Of a DNA stretch of 64,000 nt, positions 1 through 11,100 are shown one piece after another (positions within the stretch are counted from its first letter, which is position 1; each line of letters begins with the position of its first letter). The notes beneath the pieces were generated by a model, which had not been told where the DNA came from, searched no databases, and saw nothing but the letters and a program-made list of their open reading frames with translations. The stretch covers positions 7,906,924 to 7,970,923 of the forward strand of contig JABACO010000002.1 in the NCBI GenBank assembly GCA_013339895.1, in the 5' to 3' direction. This DNA comes from Ephydatia muelleri. Lineage: Eukaryota > Porifera > Demospongiae > Spongillida > Spongillidae. The position numbers and the translations under genes are program-made.

Positions 1-941
1 CTGAGCTTTCAATGGATACAAAAATTTCTTAACTACAGGTGTAGATCACATGAATGCAGCAACTGTTGTACAAGACAGACCTGCAGCATAGTATACAAAA
101 TGCAAAAGGTCACCACTTTGAAAATTCATATCATCCAAATGATGCTAAATTAAAGGGTGATCTTTTGAATTTGGCATCCTGCTGGGAGCTGCTAGCAGTA
201 TGTAAAGTTGGGATGAAGTTTGAGATGGTAGCGCAGAAAAGTGGGTATGTTTGAGCTGGATTGTCTCATTTCAGGCTTCTAGAATATCAACAACAAAAAA
301 ATCTATATCTTGAAAAAACATGAGCTAGGTCCCTTTTTGTGGAACAATCTCACACTAAATGATTAAATTCATATTGGTCAATCGTACACCACTATATGAA
401 ATACATGTATACGAGAAGAATATCACACCACATAGTTGAACATTCCATCCTGTCACACATTATAATAATTGCAATTTTATCACTTTTCATTCTTTGTAGT
501 ATGTATAATTGTTTTCAGCCATGTAGTATGTGCAAGCATATCTTGTACCTTTCCATGCACTAAGGTTTATATTCCCCAAGGGGATTACCTTTAGAAGCAC
601 TAGATCATTCTAGAACAGGTCTACTTTGGTCATAATCTTTTCCCATTGATTTTAACCTACCTTTTAACTCTCTGGCTGGTGTTTGCTGCATTGCTTGCAG
701 ATTTTCATTTTCTCGGAAACTGACCCACTTAGCATATGTCAATTTTTATTACAATCTAAATGAGAGTCCATAAGCAGTAGAAGAACCTATTTTATCTTGC
801 CATGCATCGTGAAGCACCGAAATTGCTAGTTATTAAATATATACATCCAATATTTAACTGGTTACTGTTAATTATCGTTTTACTATTCTATTTGTTATGT
901 ACTCAAGATGACATTCCTTGTTGTTCATTCCATATGTATAG
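1..941 (+). other. NLR-A intron 2 (partial), with an inverted block
   Basis: No convincing coding sequence. Bases ~1-660 match the reverse complement of NLR-C intron 2 around 57865-58275, while ~690-941 match NLR-C 58930-59184 in the same orientation. This is intron upstream of the first visible NLR-A exon. The start exon and second exon of NLR-A must lie before the window. Confidence 0.6.
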
Positions 942-1173
942 TAATACCACAGGAGGTGGAGCAATACAGGACATTCCTGACAGCTACATATGAATGTGCA
1001 CATGCAGCAGAAGACCAGTGGCCACCGGTCCAATTTCAGAAGTATATCAAATTGGCTACAGTTGTGAAAGTGCAAGATTTTATGAAGGAGAATAAGTGTA
1101 CTCAAGCTACAGTATGATAAAAGGAAAACTACGGATTGTAATGAGAAATAAACAATCAATTGCAATAGAAAAG
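942..1173 (+). pseudogene. NLR-A pre-NACHT linker exon, frameshifted
   Basis: It encodes the PQEVEQYRTFL ... DQWPPV ... YIKLATVV linker that precedes NACHT in this family. It begins after TATAG, and the frame upstream of this point is not shared between paralogs, which argues for a splice acceptor here. The length is 232 nt against 227 in NLR-C because of five extra bases at 1109-1113. These bring a stop (TGA) into frame shortly after. The donor is AAG|GTCAGC, phase 0. Confidence 0.7.
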
Positions 1174-1227
1174 GTCAGCCATCATTGATAGTCATGTGTA
1201 TTCGTAATTCAGTTACTCACTGTCCAG

Positions 1228-1966
1228 ATTGGTAGGTTTGAGGATGGTACATTGGCTAGCTGCATCATTGTGGAAGGGATTCCTGGAGTTGGCAAGTCCA
1301 CCTTAGCCTGGCAGCTGGGACGACGTTGGGGAAGGAAGGAAATCCTTCAACACTTCCAGCTGGTTATTGTGCTGCGTTTGAGGGATGAGAGGGTGCAGAA
1401 GGCACACACCATATCAGAGCTGTTGTACCATCCAAATAAAGCCATCCTGCAGTCAGTTGTTGAGTGAATATCCACTACTCTGGGGGAAAATGTGTTGCTC
1501 ATTCTGGAAGGATACGATGAACTGTCTTCAGAACTTCAAATTGGAGATCAGTCAATATTTGCTCGCATTATAAAAGGAAAGGAGCTTCCTAAGCTGACTG
1601 TTCTAGTGACAAGTCGTCCTTCAGCCAACAGGAACCTTTATCAGTTGTGCAGGATACGAGCAAAGTGTCAGTACATTGAAGTTGTTGGCTTTAGTAAGAA
1701 GAAGATTCGAGAATACGTTGAGCTTGCTTTCGAGCACAACTTACAGCTGAAGGAAAGGTTCAACCTGTACATTAATCATCGTCCTCATATCCGCAGTATG
1801 ATGTATGTTCCCATCAACTGTGCCATTGTTGTAGCGCTATTTAAGGAACACAAGGGAAAACCCCCCCAGACTCTGACTGAGATATATACTGCACTAACCA
1901 ACACACTTCTGCAACGTCATGAACAGAAGACCAAGGAGAAGACTCCAGTGGGCATGCCCCATACTG
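1228..1966 (+). pseudogene. NLR-A NACHT exon with in-frame TGA
   Basis: This is a 739-nt exon, the same length as in NLR-B and NLR-C. Walker A is intact (GIPGVGKST), and the sensor region TVLVTSRPSA and GFSKKKIREYVELAF follow. The TGA at 1465-1467 lies where the paralogs read TGG. The Walker B region is LLILEGYDEL. The exon ends ACTG|GTAAGG in phase 1. The conserved NLR motif VPINCAIVVALF and TLTEIYTALTNTLLQRH close the domain. Confidence 0.85.
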
Positions 1967-2289
1967 GTAAGGTTTTTTTTAAATGAAAGGATCAGTTGTA
2001 CAGTATATACATGTTTGCAGCTGTTAAAGCGTTATTTACATGTTACATGATGATTTACTCCCTTTATTAATTGTTACCCCATTATTTAAATGTATGCATG
2101 GACTTTTAAATCACTTGAAATTGGATGAGTTGTTTAAAATTTTACTGCGTAAGGTTTCGTTTGTACTTATGACAGTTGCACTTATGATCTGTGTTATCAA
2201 TTCTGCTAATATCTGTTGCCTTTATCAGCTGTGTTTTCTAAATACTTCTCATTAAAGCCTGCAATGTACATGTTTTATATACTGTACAG

Positions 2290-2577
2290 TATGTCATGAA
2301 TTACTAGTACTGAAGAAGCTCTACAGTGATCTGGTGGGCACTATTCAGGATCCTGCTGGTCTGGCTGGTTCACTGTACTCCAGAGGAATAATCTGTCAGT
2401 CTGTGAGAGATAAGGTACAAGAGAGAGTAGACCTGACTATAAAGGAGAAAGCTCGAGTCCTCATCAATGCAGTGGAGGCTCAGGTGACTACAGACCCTTC
2501 AATGTTCCAGGTGTTCATGGAGGTATTGAAAGAAGAACCATCTCTCTCCACCATTGTGGAAAGGATGAGTGTTTCAA
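2290..2577 (+). pseudogene. NLR-A death-fold (CARD-like) cassette exon
   Basis: A 288-nt symmetric exon, phase 1 at both ends, encoding about 95 residues with a CARD/death-fold pattern: DLVGTIQDPAGLAGSLYS, then VLINAVEAQV, then MFQVFMEVLKEEPSLS. It is open in NLR-A. The donor is CAA|GTACGT, weaker than the GTAAGT of NLR-B. Reading through the donor gives a stop about 35 nt later. Confidence 0.7.
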
Positions 2578-3703
2578 GTACGTGTGTACGTTTGTCTGTG
2601 CTCCATGTGTGATATCTTATGGACTGGTCTGTGGCTGCATCCTGTGTCTCATAGATATAGACATACATGTATATGTGCTTAAATGTGTGTTATGTGAATT
2701 GACTTCTCTCCTTGAGTGTGCGTTAAGCAGATGTACATGTACACTGCACACTGTATGGTCCCTAGTTTTGGTAATGGATGTAAACGATAAATTCAAAATC
2801 GCTCGATTGCTTTATGATTATGCCATTATTGCCAGCAATGGCCTTAGGGGTTTTATTAGTATTGCTATTCATTAAGGCACATAATGGATGGATGAAACTG
2901 TGATACATAAATAAGACATCTTGTGTTGTGAACCACACCCTAGGACTTTAATATGATCCAAATGCAGGCAGTCGTCTCCTAACTTTAATTCTTCCATTCC
3001 TTTATGTTGCACTAATCCTTATATTCAATTCTGTTCTCCTAGCTAGTTCTTACAAGACATTTTTATAAGTGCCTTGCAATTATATTGAGAAACATAACCT
3101 CCAGTTTTGGGCACATACAGTAGCAGTGCCTTCCCAAAATAGACAATTTTTATCCTGAGTATCACATTGTATTGATCATACTAAAACAGCAGTGGTTAGA
3201 AAGCATTGTTTTAAACACACTAATTTGTGTTAATAATTGTATGAGGTGATGAGCATTGTGCCATACATGTATGTGTAGCCCTCAAATTTCATTACATTCC
3301 TTTTTTCACATACACAAACAGGCATATTATGTACACATATGATATACATGTACCTACTAATCTGCTATCACACATGACACACGGCTCTATTAGGAGCTGG
3401 CTATAAGCCAGACAACCTTTGTCCCACATATTCTAAACGTGTGCACCAATGTATGTCCATTGCCCTAGCCTACCAGATACATGAGCATATTGCCTTCCCA
3501 TATGTTTTGGGAACACAGTTCAAACTCCACTTCTCAAACCAATTAGGTTTTTTTACTTATTGGCTAGTTATTGTTATGGTTCTCTTCTCATTCATTGAGT
3601 GATGGTAACCAATGTTAAAGTGGTGGGGACACATCCATACAGTATACTGTCTACAAAACGTGGGATTAAAGGTGTGTGTGTGTTTTCTTCCCTTTCCTCA
3701 CAG
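2578..3703 (+). other. NLR-A intron 5
   Basis: No coding exon seen. The sequence aligns closely with the corresponding introns of NLR-C and NLR-B, including the pyrimidine-rich acceptor CTTTCCTCACAG. Short ORFs here are not conserved between copies. Confidence 0.6.
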
Positions 3704-3850
3704 CTGTGACATCATCAAAGATGACATGTTTTGAAGGTCTATCATCTACCACACTCTCCCAGTTACAGTCTGTGGCAAGGCTAGCCTACCAGGGCACACT
3801 AAATGACCAATTGATATTCCATGATGTGCAAGATAACATTGAATCCTTAG
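3704..3850 (+). pseudogene. NLR-A winged-helix exon
   Basis: A 147-nt exon, phase 1-1, identical in length in all three loci. It encodes LSQLQSVARLAYQGTLNDQLIF..., the usual NLR segment after NACHT (LxxLAxxGLxxxxLxF). It directly continues the NACHT exon in standard NLRs, which shows that exon 2290-2577 interrupts the normal order. Confidence 0.7.
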
Positions 3851-4036
3851 GTATGCCAAATGTGCTAAATGTAAGTGTATCAATGACATGCATTTGGTAA
3901 TTACTAAAGGAATTAACTTGGAAGGGATAGCATATCATCTTTGCTGATAATGATAAAACATAGAATGTTTAGTCCCCTACGATGTGTTGGCCATGATGTT
4001 CCTACCATGTACCCATTCATTCCTTATATCCATCAG

Positions 4037-4651
4037 GTCTCATACAGAAGGTACCACAACTGTACTCAACAAGTTCCCCTAAAGCTTCATACAATTTTAT
4101 ACACAAGACTCTCCAGGAGTTCCTCACTGCATGGTATGTTTCATCTCTACCAACATCGGAACAGAGGGACTTTGTGGAAGATTCCTTAACCAAACCTAAC
4201 ATGGCTATGACTGTACGGTTCATGGCGGGCCTTACCAAGTTCCAGACATCACCAGAGAATATGGATGCTCTGGCAGACATTGTCATTTCATTGGAGACTA
4301 CTGACGAACAGAGGTTAATAGAAAACCTGCACTGGATGTTTGAAACCCAGAATCCCACCTTCATTCAGAGGTTGATGGGATATAAGGACTTCATTCAGAG
4401 GTTGATGGGAAATAAGGAGCAAACTTTCAAGGGTTCATATACTACTCGCCTCAATCCATTTGATCTACATGTACTTGGGTACTGCATTGCCAATAGCTCC
4501 ACATTGTGGTCTGTGAATTTGGAATACTGTCATTTGACTGATGAGTGTATGAGAATGCTGTTCTTGGTGGAAGATGGAAAAGCCTTTGACCACATTACAA
4601 GCTTCAACTTAACAGGCAGTACAATAACAGCTTCCATGGCATCCCTATTAG
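4037..4651 (+). pseudogene. NLR-A HD2 and first LRR exon
   Basis: A 615-nt exon, phase 1-1. It contains the NLR motif YNFIHKTLQEFLTAWYVSS, a helical stretch (MAMTVRFMAGLTKF), then LRRs (LWSVNLEYCHLTDECM; ITSFNLTGSTITASM). It is 33 nt longer than in B and C. Thirty of these bases are a tandem duplication at 4360-4419 that repeats FIQRLMG. The frame stays open. Confidence 0.8.
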
Positions 4652-5914
4652 GTAAGTCCTGTTATGCTTTTCTTGGTATGTGCTATTCACTGCACACAGT
4701 TCGTGAGCTTACATATCTCAATCATTCTGGTTATTGATTTTAGCTACATGACTCATTAGTCCTCATTCTTAAAGCATCTCTAATGTGTGGAGCATTGCAG
4801 TGTGTGTAAGTGGTGTGAGTGCAATGTGACCAGAGCAGCCAAGCAGGCAGAGGTTCATGGAAGGGGGAGGAGATGTTTCCCTACATCCAAGGTGTCTCCA
4901 TAGTATGCAACTGTATGTGCTGTTGAATCCGTGCAGCTTTGGAAGTGGCTACAGATATACATGTACATGTATTGTTTGCAGCAGTCTTGTAAGAGCTTCC
5001 CATAGGCTTAATTAAATAACATCACTTGGAGGCTCTGAGGCTCTTTGCTGAGAACCCTGTCCTCAGTGAGCACAGACACAACCACCTGGACCTCCTGAAT
5101 AACATTATCTTATACTGAATGCATATATCTATGTATTTGCACTAATAGAGGTATCTATCTTATTCAGAAAGAAACATAACAGCAATCATTGTTTTGAATT
5201 GGGCCTTGACTAATAAATGGCATACAAATAGTGTGAGCATCCGTTGATTGGTAGTGAACTGACTAAAATCGATGGTATGAGATCATGGAGTGACTGAAGT
5301 GTACCAGTTCGGCCTGTGTGCCTTTGGTGGAACATAGATATCCACTATCTATGGTTGGAGGCAGGGGTGGTAGTTACATGAGAAAGAGAGAAAGGCTGAG
5401 GTTATTGACTGAGGTCATTTTTATTGATGTGTTAGTGTGTGTGTGCCAAAATTGTATGTACAGATTTATGATATCGTATTGACTCGATAATAGTATTTAA
5501 GAAGCAATTAGATGATCAATATCTCTTGTAAGGAATGCAAAGCCTTTGAAAAGTATGTAAAATAATGTAATAAAATAATGTTTTCTGAAATTTGTTCATA
5601 TAAAGTATGTGTATGTGTACGATACATGTGCATGTGTGTGCATTTCAGTACACAATTGCACAAAGTCAACAGAAACAGGTCAATGATTTTGAAGGCAACA
5701 ATTCCCAATACACATTTGACAAATATACATGTAGCATAAATGCTGATTGCAACTGGGGTGGGCCATCATCTTAGCAACAGCACCACTCAAGGACCTTGTA
5801 CATGTTAGACTGACCCCATACATGTAGTCACTTTGCACTCATTGATTCAATCCCTGACCCTCATGTGTGTCAGTCATCATAACAAGTCTCAAAATTGTGG
5901 ACATTACTTCACAG
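4652..5914 (+). other. NLR-A intron 7
   Basis: No exon recognised. It shares blocks with the NLR-B intron 34750-35260, including the GTGACCAGAGCAGCC block. It has extra sequence around 4900-5700 without a recognisable coding signal. Confidence 0.5.
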
Positions 5915-6082
5915 GTATGATGTTGAAGGAGAATAATACTGTTAAGAAACTGGACCTTGAGGGATGTGAACTACAACCAGAGGGATTAGAAGAAGTGATC
6001 AAAGGTGTTCAAGTCAATACCAAGTTGGAAACCCTGGACCTGTCAAACAACACTATTGACAACAAGAGAGCATCATGCCTTG
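5915..6082 (+). pseudogene. NLR-A 168-nt LRR exon
   Basis: Acceptor TTCACAG|GT and donor CTTG|GTAAGA, phase 1-1. It encodes two 28-residue ribonuclease-inhibitor-like LRRs: NNTVKKLDLEGCELQPEGL and NTKLETLDLSNNTIDNK. It is the same unit that occurs three times in NLR-B and at least twice in NLR-C. Confidence 0.85.
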
Positions 6083-6167
6083 GTAAGAATGACATCATAC
6101 TGTAGGATGTGGAATCGTATGTACATATGTCTATATGAAAGAGCATTACATTGGTATGTAGCACAAA

Positions 6168-6830
6168 ACAGAATAGCTTCAATGATAAACTTCAGGACCA
6201 CCCTGTTTTGGGCTATGTTAGCTATGCGCTTTGTGGTGTTTCAGGGTGCTCGATCCTGTTGTACATTCATTGCTGATATTTTTTAGAGCTGCCATATTCC
6301 ACGCAACACAGGGTTCATTCCCAAAGCAACCCATAGTGACATGGTTATCACTGAAAAGTGCACAAAATACAATAGACATACAGTACTGTACACAATCCAA
6401 GAGTACATATCGAACCATTTAAACTGAAATTGTCTGTTGTACTTCCCAAAGTACAAGGGAATGCATGATCTTCAGATGGCTTATTATGCTTTTTACATAA
6501 CAAAGCATACTTTTCAGCAGCTGATAAGGATTGAATGCTAGTGCAAAAATTGTGTCAATTCTGCTTACAGTCAACATGTATGATTCCAATGTCTGGGTGA
6601 AAACTGTCTCCAGACTGACTGAAAATAGAAGGCTGGTGAACTTGTGGTTCAAACGTTGTACTACGAACAGATGACGACAAACATGGTTCAGTGATGAGTG
6701 GATTTGTGACCCAGACGTACTGATGAAGCGTTTAGTTAAGCTTACACTAGATACAGGACTAGGTGTAGGTGATGCCTGGATATCGCTAGTGGTACAACAA
6801 GTGGTGTTATGTGTGTGTGTCAATTGTATT
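6168..6830 (-). mobile_element. hAT-type transposase N-terminal remnant in NLR-A intron
   Basis: Minus-strand pieces match the longer remnant at 39060-41920. They show LKHHKAHS, WNMAALKNISNECT, and CIVxC/ALFS Cys patterns of a TTF-type zinc finger, with ASPTPSPVSSVSL upstream. Frames are broken. The remnant starts just after the LRR exon, so the body of the element and two LRR exons seen in NLR-B are missing here. Confidence 0.5.
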
Positions 6831-8102
6831 TACACATTAGCTCCACTTGCTGTATGGAAGAATAACAGGGTTGTACCCATCATTGTTTCCTTGTTGCCTG
6901 GAAACCCTCATTTCAACTCCACATGACCCATTTTGTGTATGAACTGTTGTAGTCTGATATTTATGAAACATGCATGTCTATTTTACCAGACACAAACATT
7001 TTGTATATGTACACACAAATAGGCACACACACAGTGACTTTACACACAATGCAAATTTATGATTGACAGAGAAGTCAATTATTTGCCACTACCAATTATA
7101 TTCTTATAACTTCCTGAGATGGAAAATGATATGCATCCTGCTTAGAGGAGGGAGTGGGTCAACACCCCCAAAAAAGATTAGTAACTGTATGCTAAAATCA
7201 TTTTCTAACCCTTAATAGATGAGATTGATGTTGTTCCCTGATTATGAGACATGTTTTAAACCTTCTGCATCTCAAAAAGAGTTGTTCGTTTACAACACAT
7301 ACTAGCATATTTGTATATATGCGCATGTACATAGCTTGAACATAAAATGTAGCGTGTACATGTACTGATGTGGGTGACCAATGCACATTGTACTTGCTTC
7401 ATAAACGGAACAAGTTACTCTACTGGCATTAATAATGTGAAGAAGAGGTGTCATTTGATCACCTGACTATTCCTACATGTACATAGCATGGATTGTGTAA
7501 AGAAGGTGTTACAAGTTCAGTACTCATGCTAAACCTTTCCATTACTACATGGCTTCCATGATGCAATGAGTTAATCCCATGTAGTGTACACATCATTTAC
7601 AAAACAAAAATGATATATAAATGATGAGTACACTTAATGCCCCAAAACTATTTTACCACTCATGTCTTCCATACTTATGCTTGTATTTACAGTATATATG
7701 TGTGTCTATGTCCGTGTGTGTAAGGACATGTGTGTGTATATGTGCTCATGTGTGCTCATGAATAGACATCACGTGCACAGAATCATGAGCACACATAATG
7801 TACATTGCATGTATGCATGGAGCATAGGAGTGCATTACAAATGACATATCAAACCAATATGAGCATGTGCACATATATTGTCTCTCCATCCATATATCAC
7901 ATATACACCTCATCTAGTGTGAAGCATCCACACCATCCATTAACAGCCAATCCCTCCTCCCCATCCCCACACACAACCAGGTACCACCACTGATGTGTGA
8001 CTTGTGATTTTACTTTTTCTCATCCTGTTATGTTGTGTCCATCATGTATATAAGCATGCACACAGGGAGTGTTAGTATTATTGGTAATACTTATCTGTGC
8101 AG
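6831..8102 (+). other. NLR-A intron before terminal LRR exon
   Basis: Matches NLR-B 41920-43467 almost base for base, including the GT-rich tract at ~7690-7750. No coding exon recognised. Confidence 0.6.
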
Positions 8103-8464
8103 CACATGCACTCAAGCACAACACAACACTGTCTGAGCTGAGGCTGAGGGGGTGCAGTCTCAGCGATGAAGCCATATGTGAGCTCTCTGGTGGACTGAAG
8201 TGGTGCAAACTGAAGAAACTGGACCTTAGCTGCAATCCATTTGGAGACCAAGGAGCCAAAGGTCTAGCTGATGTGCTCAAAGACCACCCAACATTGGAGG
8301 AGCTGGATGTGAGGGGATGTGAAGAGATGTCAGATGATGGTGTGCAGTATCTGATGGATGCTATGATGTCTAACACAAGAGTGAAGATGCTGACACTTGA
8401 TGAGAATTATGAACATTTAATAGTACCACAGGAACTGGTGAGTAGAATAACATTTATGTCTTGA
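8103..8464 (+). pseudogene. NLR-A terminal LRR exon
   Basis: Acceptor CTGTGCAG in phase 1, matching the donor phase of the preceding LRR exons. It encodes LRRs: NTTLSELRLRGCSLSDEAI, WCKLKKLDLSCNPFGDQG, PTLEELDVRGCEEMSDDGV and TRVKMLTLDENY, then stops at 8462-8464. A GTGAGT at 8438 could be a donor to a further exon, but the same site in NLR-B is GTGGGT. It is the uninterrupted counterpart of the transposon-split exon of NLR-B. Confidence 0.75.
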
Positions 8465-8939
8465 TACGACTGTATGTGCATAGAATGATGTCATCTATTG
8501 TTCACATATGATGCCAGACCACAAAAAGGGAGGAGCATGTATGAAAGGGGTGGAGCTAGTTAGTTGGTTCCATGGTAACCAAGTGCTCATACTCCATGAA
8601 TGTTGTTGTTCGAGACACTTCAATATAATTCATTAATGATTGTGTCTAACTTGGTGTGGTGACGCAGCTGGAGCTGGAGGGATGGGGAGGAGGGAAGAGG
8701 GAGAGTGAAAGTATCTTGTGTGTGGTACAATGCATATGTATTTATCCATTGAACCAGTTACTCTGGGGTCATACGTATATAGCCTCATGTCTTTCACTAG
8801 CCAATTGACCACTAAGCTCTGCAAGGCATTTGCTAATTCAAGTGTGTCACCTGCTCTGAACCATGTGCTATCTCATATGCAGGCTACATGTGAAGCATGG
8901 GGTGTTGTGTTGTTGTTGATTGGGTGTATGGTTGGACCT
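8465..8939 (+). other. 3' flank of NLR-A
   Basis: Homologous to 45164-45730 downstream of NLR-B. No gene seen. The NLR-B side carries a second copy of the PQEL-coding end at about 45305-45350. Confidence 0.5.
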
Positions 8940-9792
8940 CCTGCTTGTGGCCTCGTGCCCAGACTCAGTCCATCACTTGTATCCTTTTTGGACAGGGTAG
9001 GAGACAATGGAAGCCCACTAGGAAATCCTATCCTTTCTGTATTCAGGACAGGAGATATGCCACAAACCCATCATCAGGGTGGTCCATAAGCACCTTCTCC
9101 CATTCCTCTGCCTTCAAATGGATCAATATGTGTTTTAGATCAGCTGGGACATTACCAGTGGTCAGGAAAGTGCACCTATTTAAGGCCAGCATGCCAACAG
9201 CCATGCTTTTGACGTCATTTTCTTCAACGTGAAACAGATTGACCACACCAGTCTGAGAGGAATGTGCCTACCTCCTTCCCCACCTCCTCCCCATCTCTTT
9301 TATAATACCACATCAACCAAGTGGGTAATATAAAGAATACACATTGCACCAAATGCACTATCATAGCCTCCCCTATGCAGCTAGCTATTTTGTGTTGCCT
9401 TTTTGCACCGCCACCATGTCAGTGTTCTTCTTCCTCACCACCGCTATGCACATGGTGAAGCACATGGTCCAGGTCCACACATCTTGCGTTTGGCCCTCGC
9501 CACCTCCAGGCCTGGCCAGATCACATGGTGCCAGGGGTGTGGCTCTGGGTCCAGCACTCCCTGCATGCTCCTCGGAACTCCACCATGTGGTGACCACCCC
9601 CTTGTGGCCACACCCCCTGATGCACGTGCGGCCAACAACAGGCCCACCACCTGGAGAGTGACCTCTCACTGCCTCCATCCTCACTGGTGCTTCTGTTGCC
9701 CACCCTACACAGGCATGGGGAGAACCTGCTCCATTGCTGGTTGGTTCCACTCCAACTCCAGCAATCTCTAGAGTTGGAAAATGTATCCTCAC
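8940..9792 (-). mobile_element. Degraded retroelement ORF remnant
   Basis: Minus-strand coding remnants. One includes LKAEEWEKVLMDHPDDGFVAYLL followed, through stops, by a GFRIGF-like stretch. This resembles a motif (HPDxxFxxYIxxGIxxGFRIGF) common in polyproteins of metazoan retroelements, recognised from memory. The adjacent 9385-9792 is unusually GC-rich and open on both strands. NLR-B's flank keeps only ~45740-45870 of this block. Assignment is tentative. Confidence 0.4.
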
Positions 9793-10412
9793 ATAAATGC
9801 CCAGCCTACCCTTTTATTGACATCTCATTTCATACTACAACAATTAACTAAATAAACTTACACAACAAAGCAAGTGCTAATTTTGTAACAACTTCTAAAC
9901 GTTCATGTGCTTGGACCACCCACCCAGCATTTCCGTGGCCTCTCCGTACGTCTGCCACCACAACTTGCATCGTTTTCTACATTGATTACCATAAAAACCT
10001 CATTTTTTATTGAGGCTCCCAAATAAATATTTCTTCTAGAAACCTTTGATGTGAGCGACTTGAAAAGTTAAAACAAGTGACACAAAGCTTTCACCACAAG
10101 GAATTCAAAAATTATAATCGACAATTAAACCTTTTTTAAAAGTACGCAGCTGGCCAACAGTTCAACTCCGCATTAGGTATTATTTTGACAAGATAATTAA
10201 TTAGCATGCGTTGCACAAAGCCTGCTGATGAATGATGACAACAATACAAATGAACATCTAGTTGCAATAGAGCTCATTATGTGTGCACAATCTCAATTGC
10301 AATGGATTTAATATAATAAATTAGAGAACAATACATAGAGAAGATAGAATGAGTTTTTTTCTATCAAACCTTCACAACTCTCACTGGGCCACAGCATTTC
10401 CATATGCAGACA
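9793..10412 (+). other. Spacer, no gene seen
   Basis: AT-rich DNA. The part from about 10120 is shared with 45885-46250. No conserved reading frame was recognised. Confidence 0.4.
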
Positions 10413-11100
10413 TCAGCATATGGACACTTCAATGATACTCATCTGCATATGGTTGGTATGCAGACTCTGCACAACTCTGCATACTAAATGCTGTGGCGCA
10501 GTGGCTGCCAGTAGCCCGGCACCATCGTCTATTCCAACTTCGCTTCTCCACTTGGTGCGAAAACCACGCAAGCAAAGATTTGTGGCTCGAAAGCCTTGTG
10601 CGCAGCCATCCTGTGCTTTGTCCAAGTGGTTTATCCAATTCTATACTTATCCTTTGGGCTAGGCTTGAAGTAAGAGATTTGTCTCTCTACCCAGCAAACA
10701 ATGTGCACTGTTCCGGTGTTTATTGAAGAGATAAACATTAAATGATTACATGCACGTGCGCGTGGCTTCCAAGTTGGCGGGAAATAATGGCAACACTGAG
10801 AAGTTAATTAGACCTCTTAGACTTAGTAAATCGATACCATCCATAGGAATGTCCAGATGACAACGTAGAATGATGAAAGGGCATCGAATGAAAATCGTAC
10901 GACGCCATCAGCTCCGATCGTCAGAGGATGTGTTGAACTCAACGCGGTAGGAACCTTGGCAACTCCACGTGCGACTATTAGAGAGCCAGCCACACCTCCA
11001 CATCCATTGCTAGGAATGCTGGATAGGATGTATACAGCTGTGGCCGCAAATGCACTCACTTTTTGGATCGTCCAGGATGAGCAAAAGCTGCACATGCAGG
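10413..11100. other. Conserved duplicated block with possible coding
   Basis: It is shared with 46255-46860. In 10865-11090 the differences between the copies fall mostly on third positions of both a plus frame (TLATPRATIREPATPPHP) and an aligned minus frame (VYILSSIPSNGCGGVAG), so an exon is possible on either strand. I do not recognise the product, and the minus frame ends earlier in the second copy. Confidence 0.3.

Larger units (their letters stand above)
942..8464 (+). pseudogene. NLR-A: NACHT-LRR receptor, 5' incomplete and disrupted
   Basis: NLR-like locus with seven recognisable exons: 942-1173, 1228-1966, 2290-2577, 3704-3850, 4037-4651, 5915-6082 and 8103-8464. All junctions are GT-AG and the phases agree with NLR-B and NLR-C. 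Two lesions are visible. A 5-bp insertion at 1109-1113 shifts the linker exon. A TGA at 1465-1467 replaces the Trp codon present in both paralogs, inside the NACHT domain. The Walker B Asp is also changed (LILEGYDEL instead of LILDGYDEL). The exons after the stop remain open. Only one 168-nt LRR exon is present, against three in NLR-B. It is most likely a recent pseudogene or a donor for gene conversion; a truncated product cannot be excluded. Confidence 0.8.

Noticed and set aside
908..941. ATG at 908 (MTFLVVHS) as NLR-A start codon
   Set aside because: The equivalent NLR-B sequence is in another frame, and the upstream exons with matching splice phase in B and C show that an acceptor lies here instead.
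2040..2255. Open frame in the NLR-A intron, repeated at 60279-60494
   Set aside because: Its conservation reflects the near-identical A/C introns; NLR-B does not keep it and it has no recognisable domain.
8897..9232. Plus-strand ORF near the NLR-A 3' flank
   Set aside because: It lies opposite the minus-strand retroelement remnant with a better motif match, and is not kept in the NLR-B flank.
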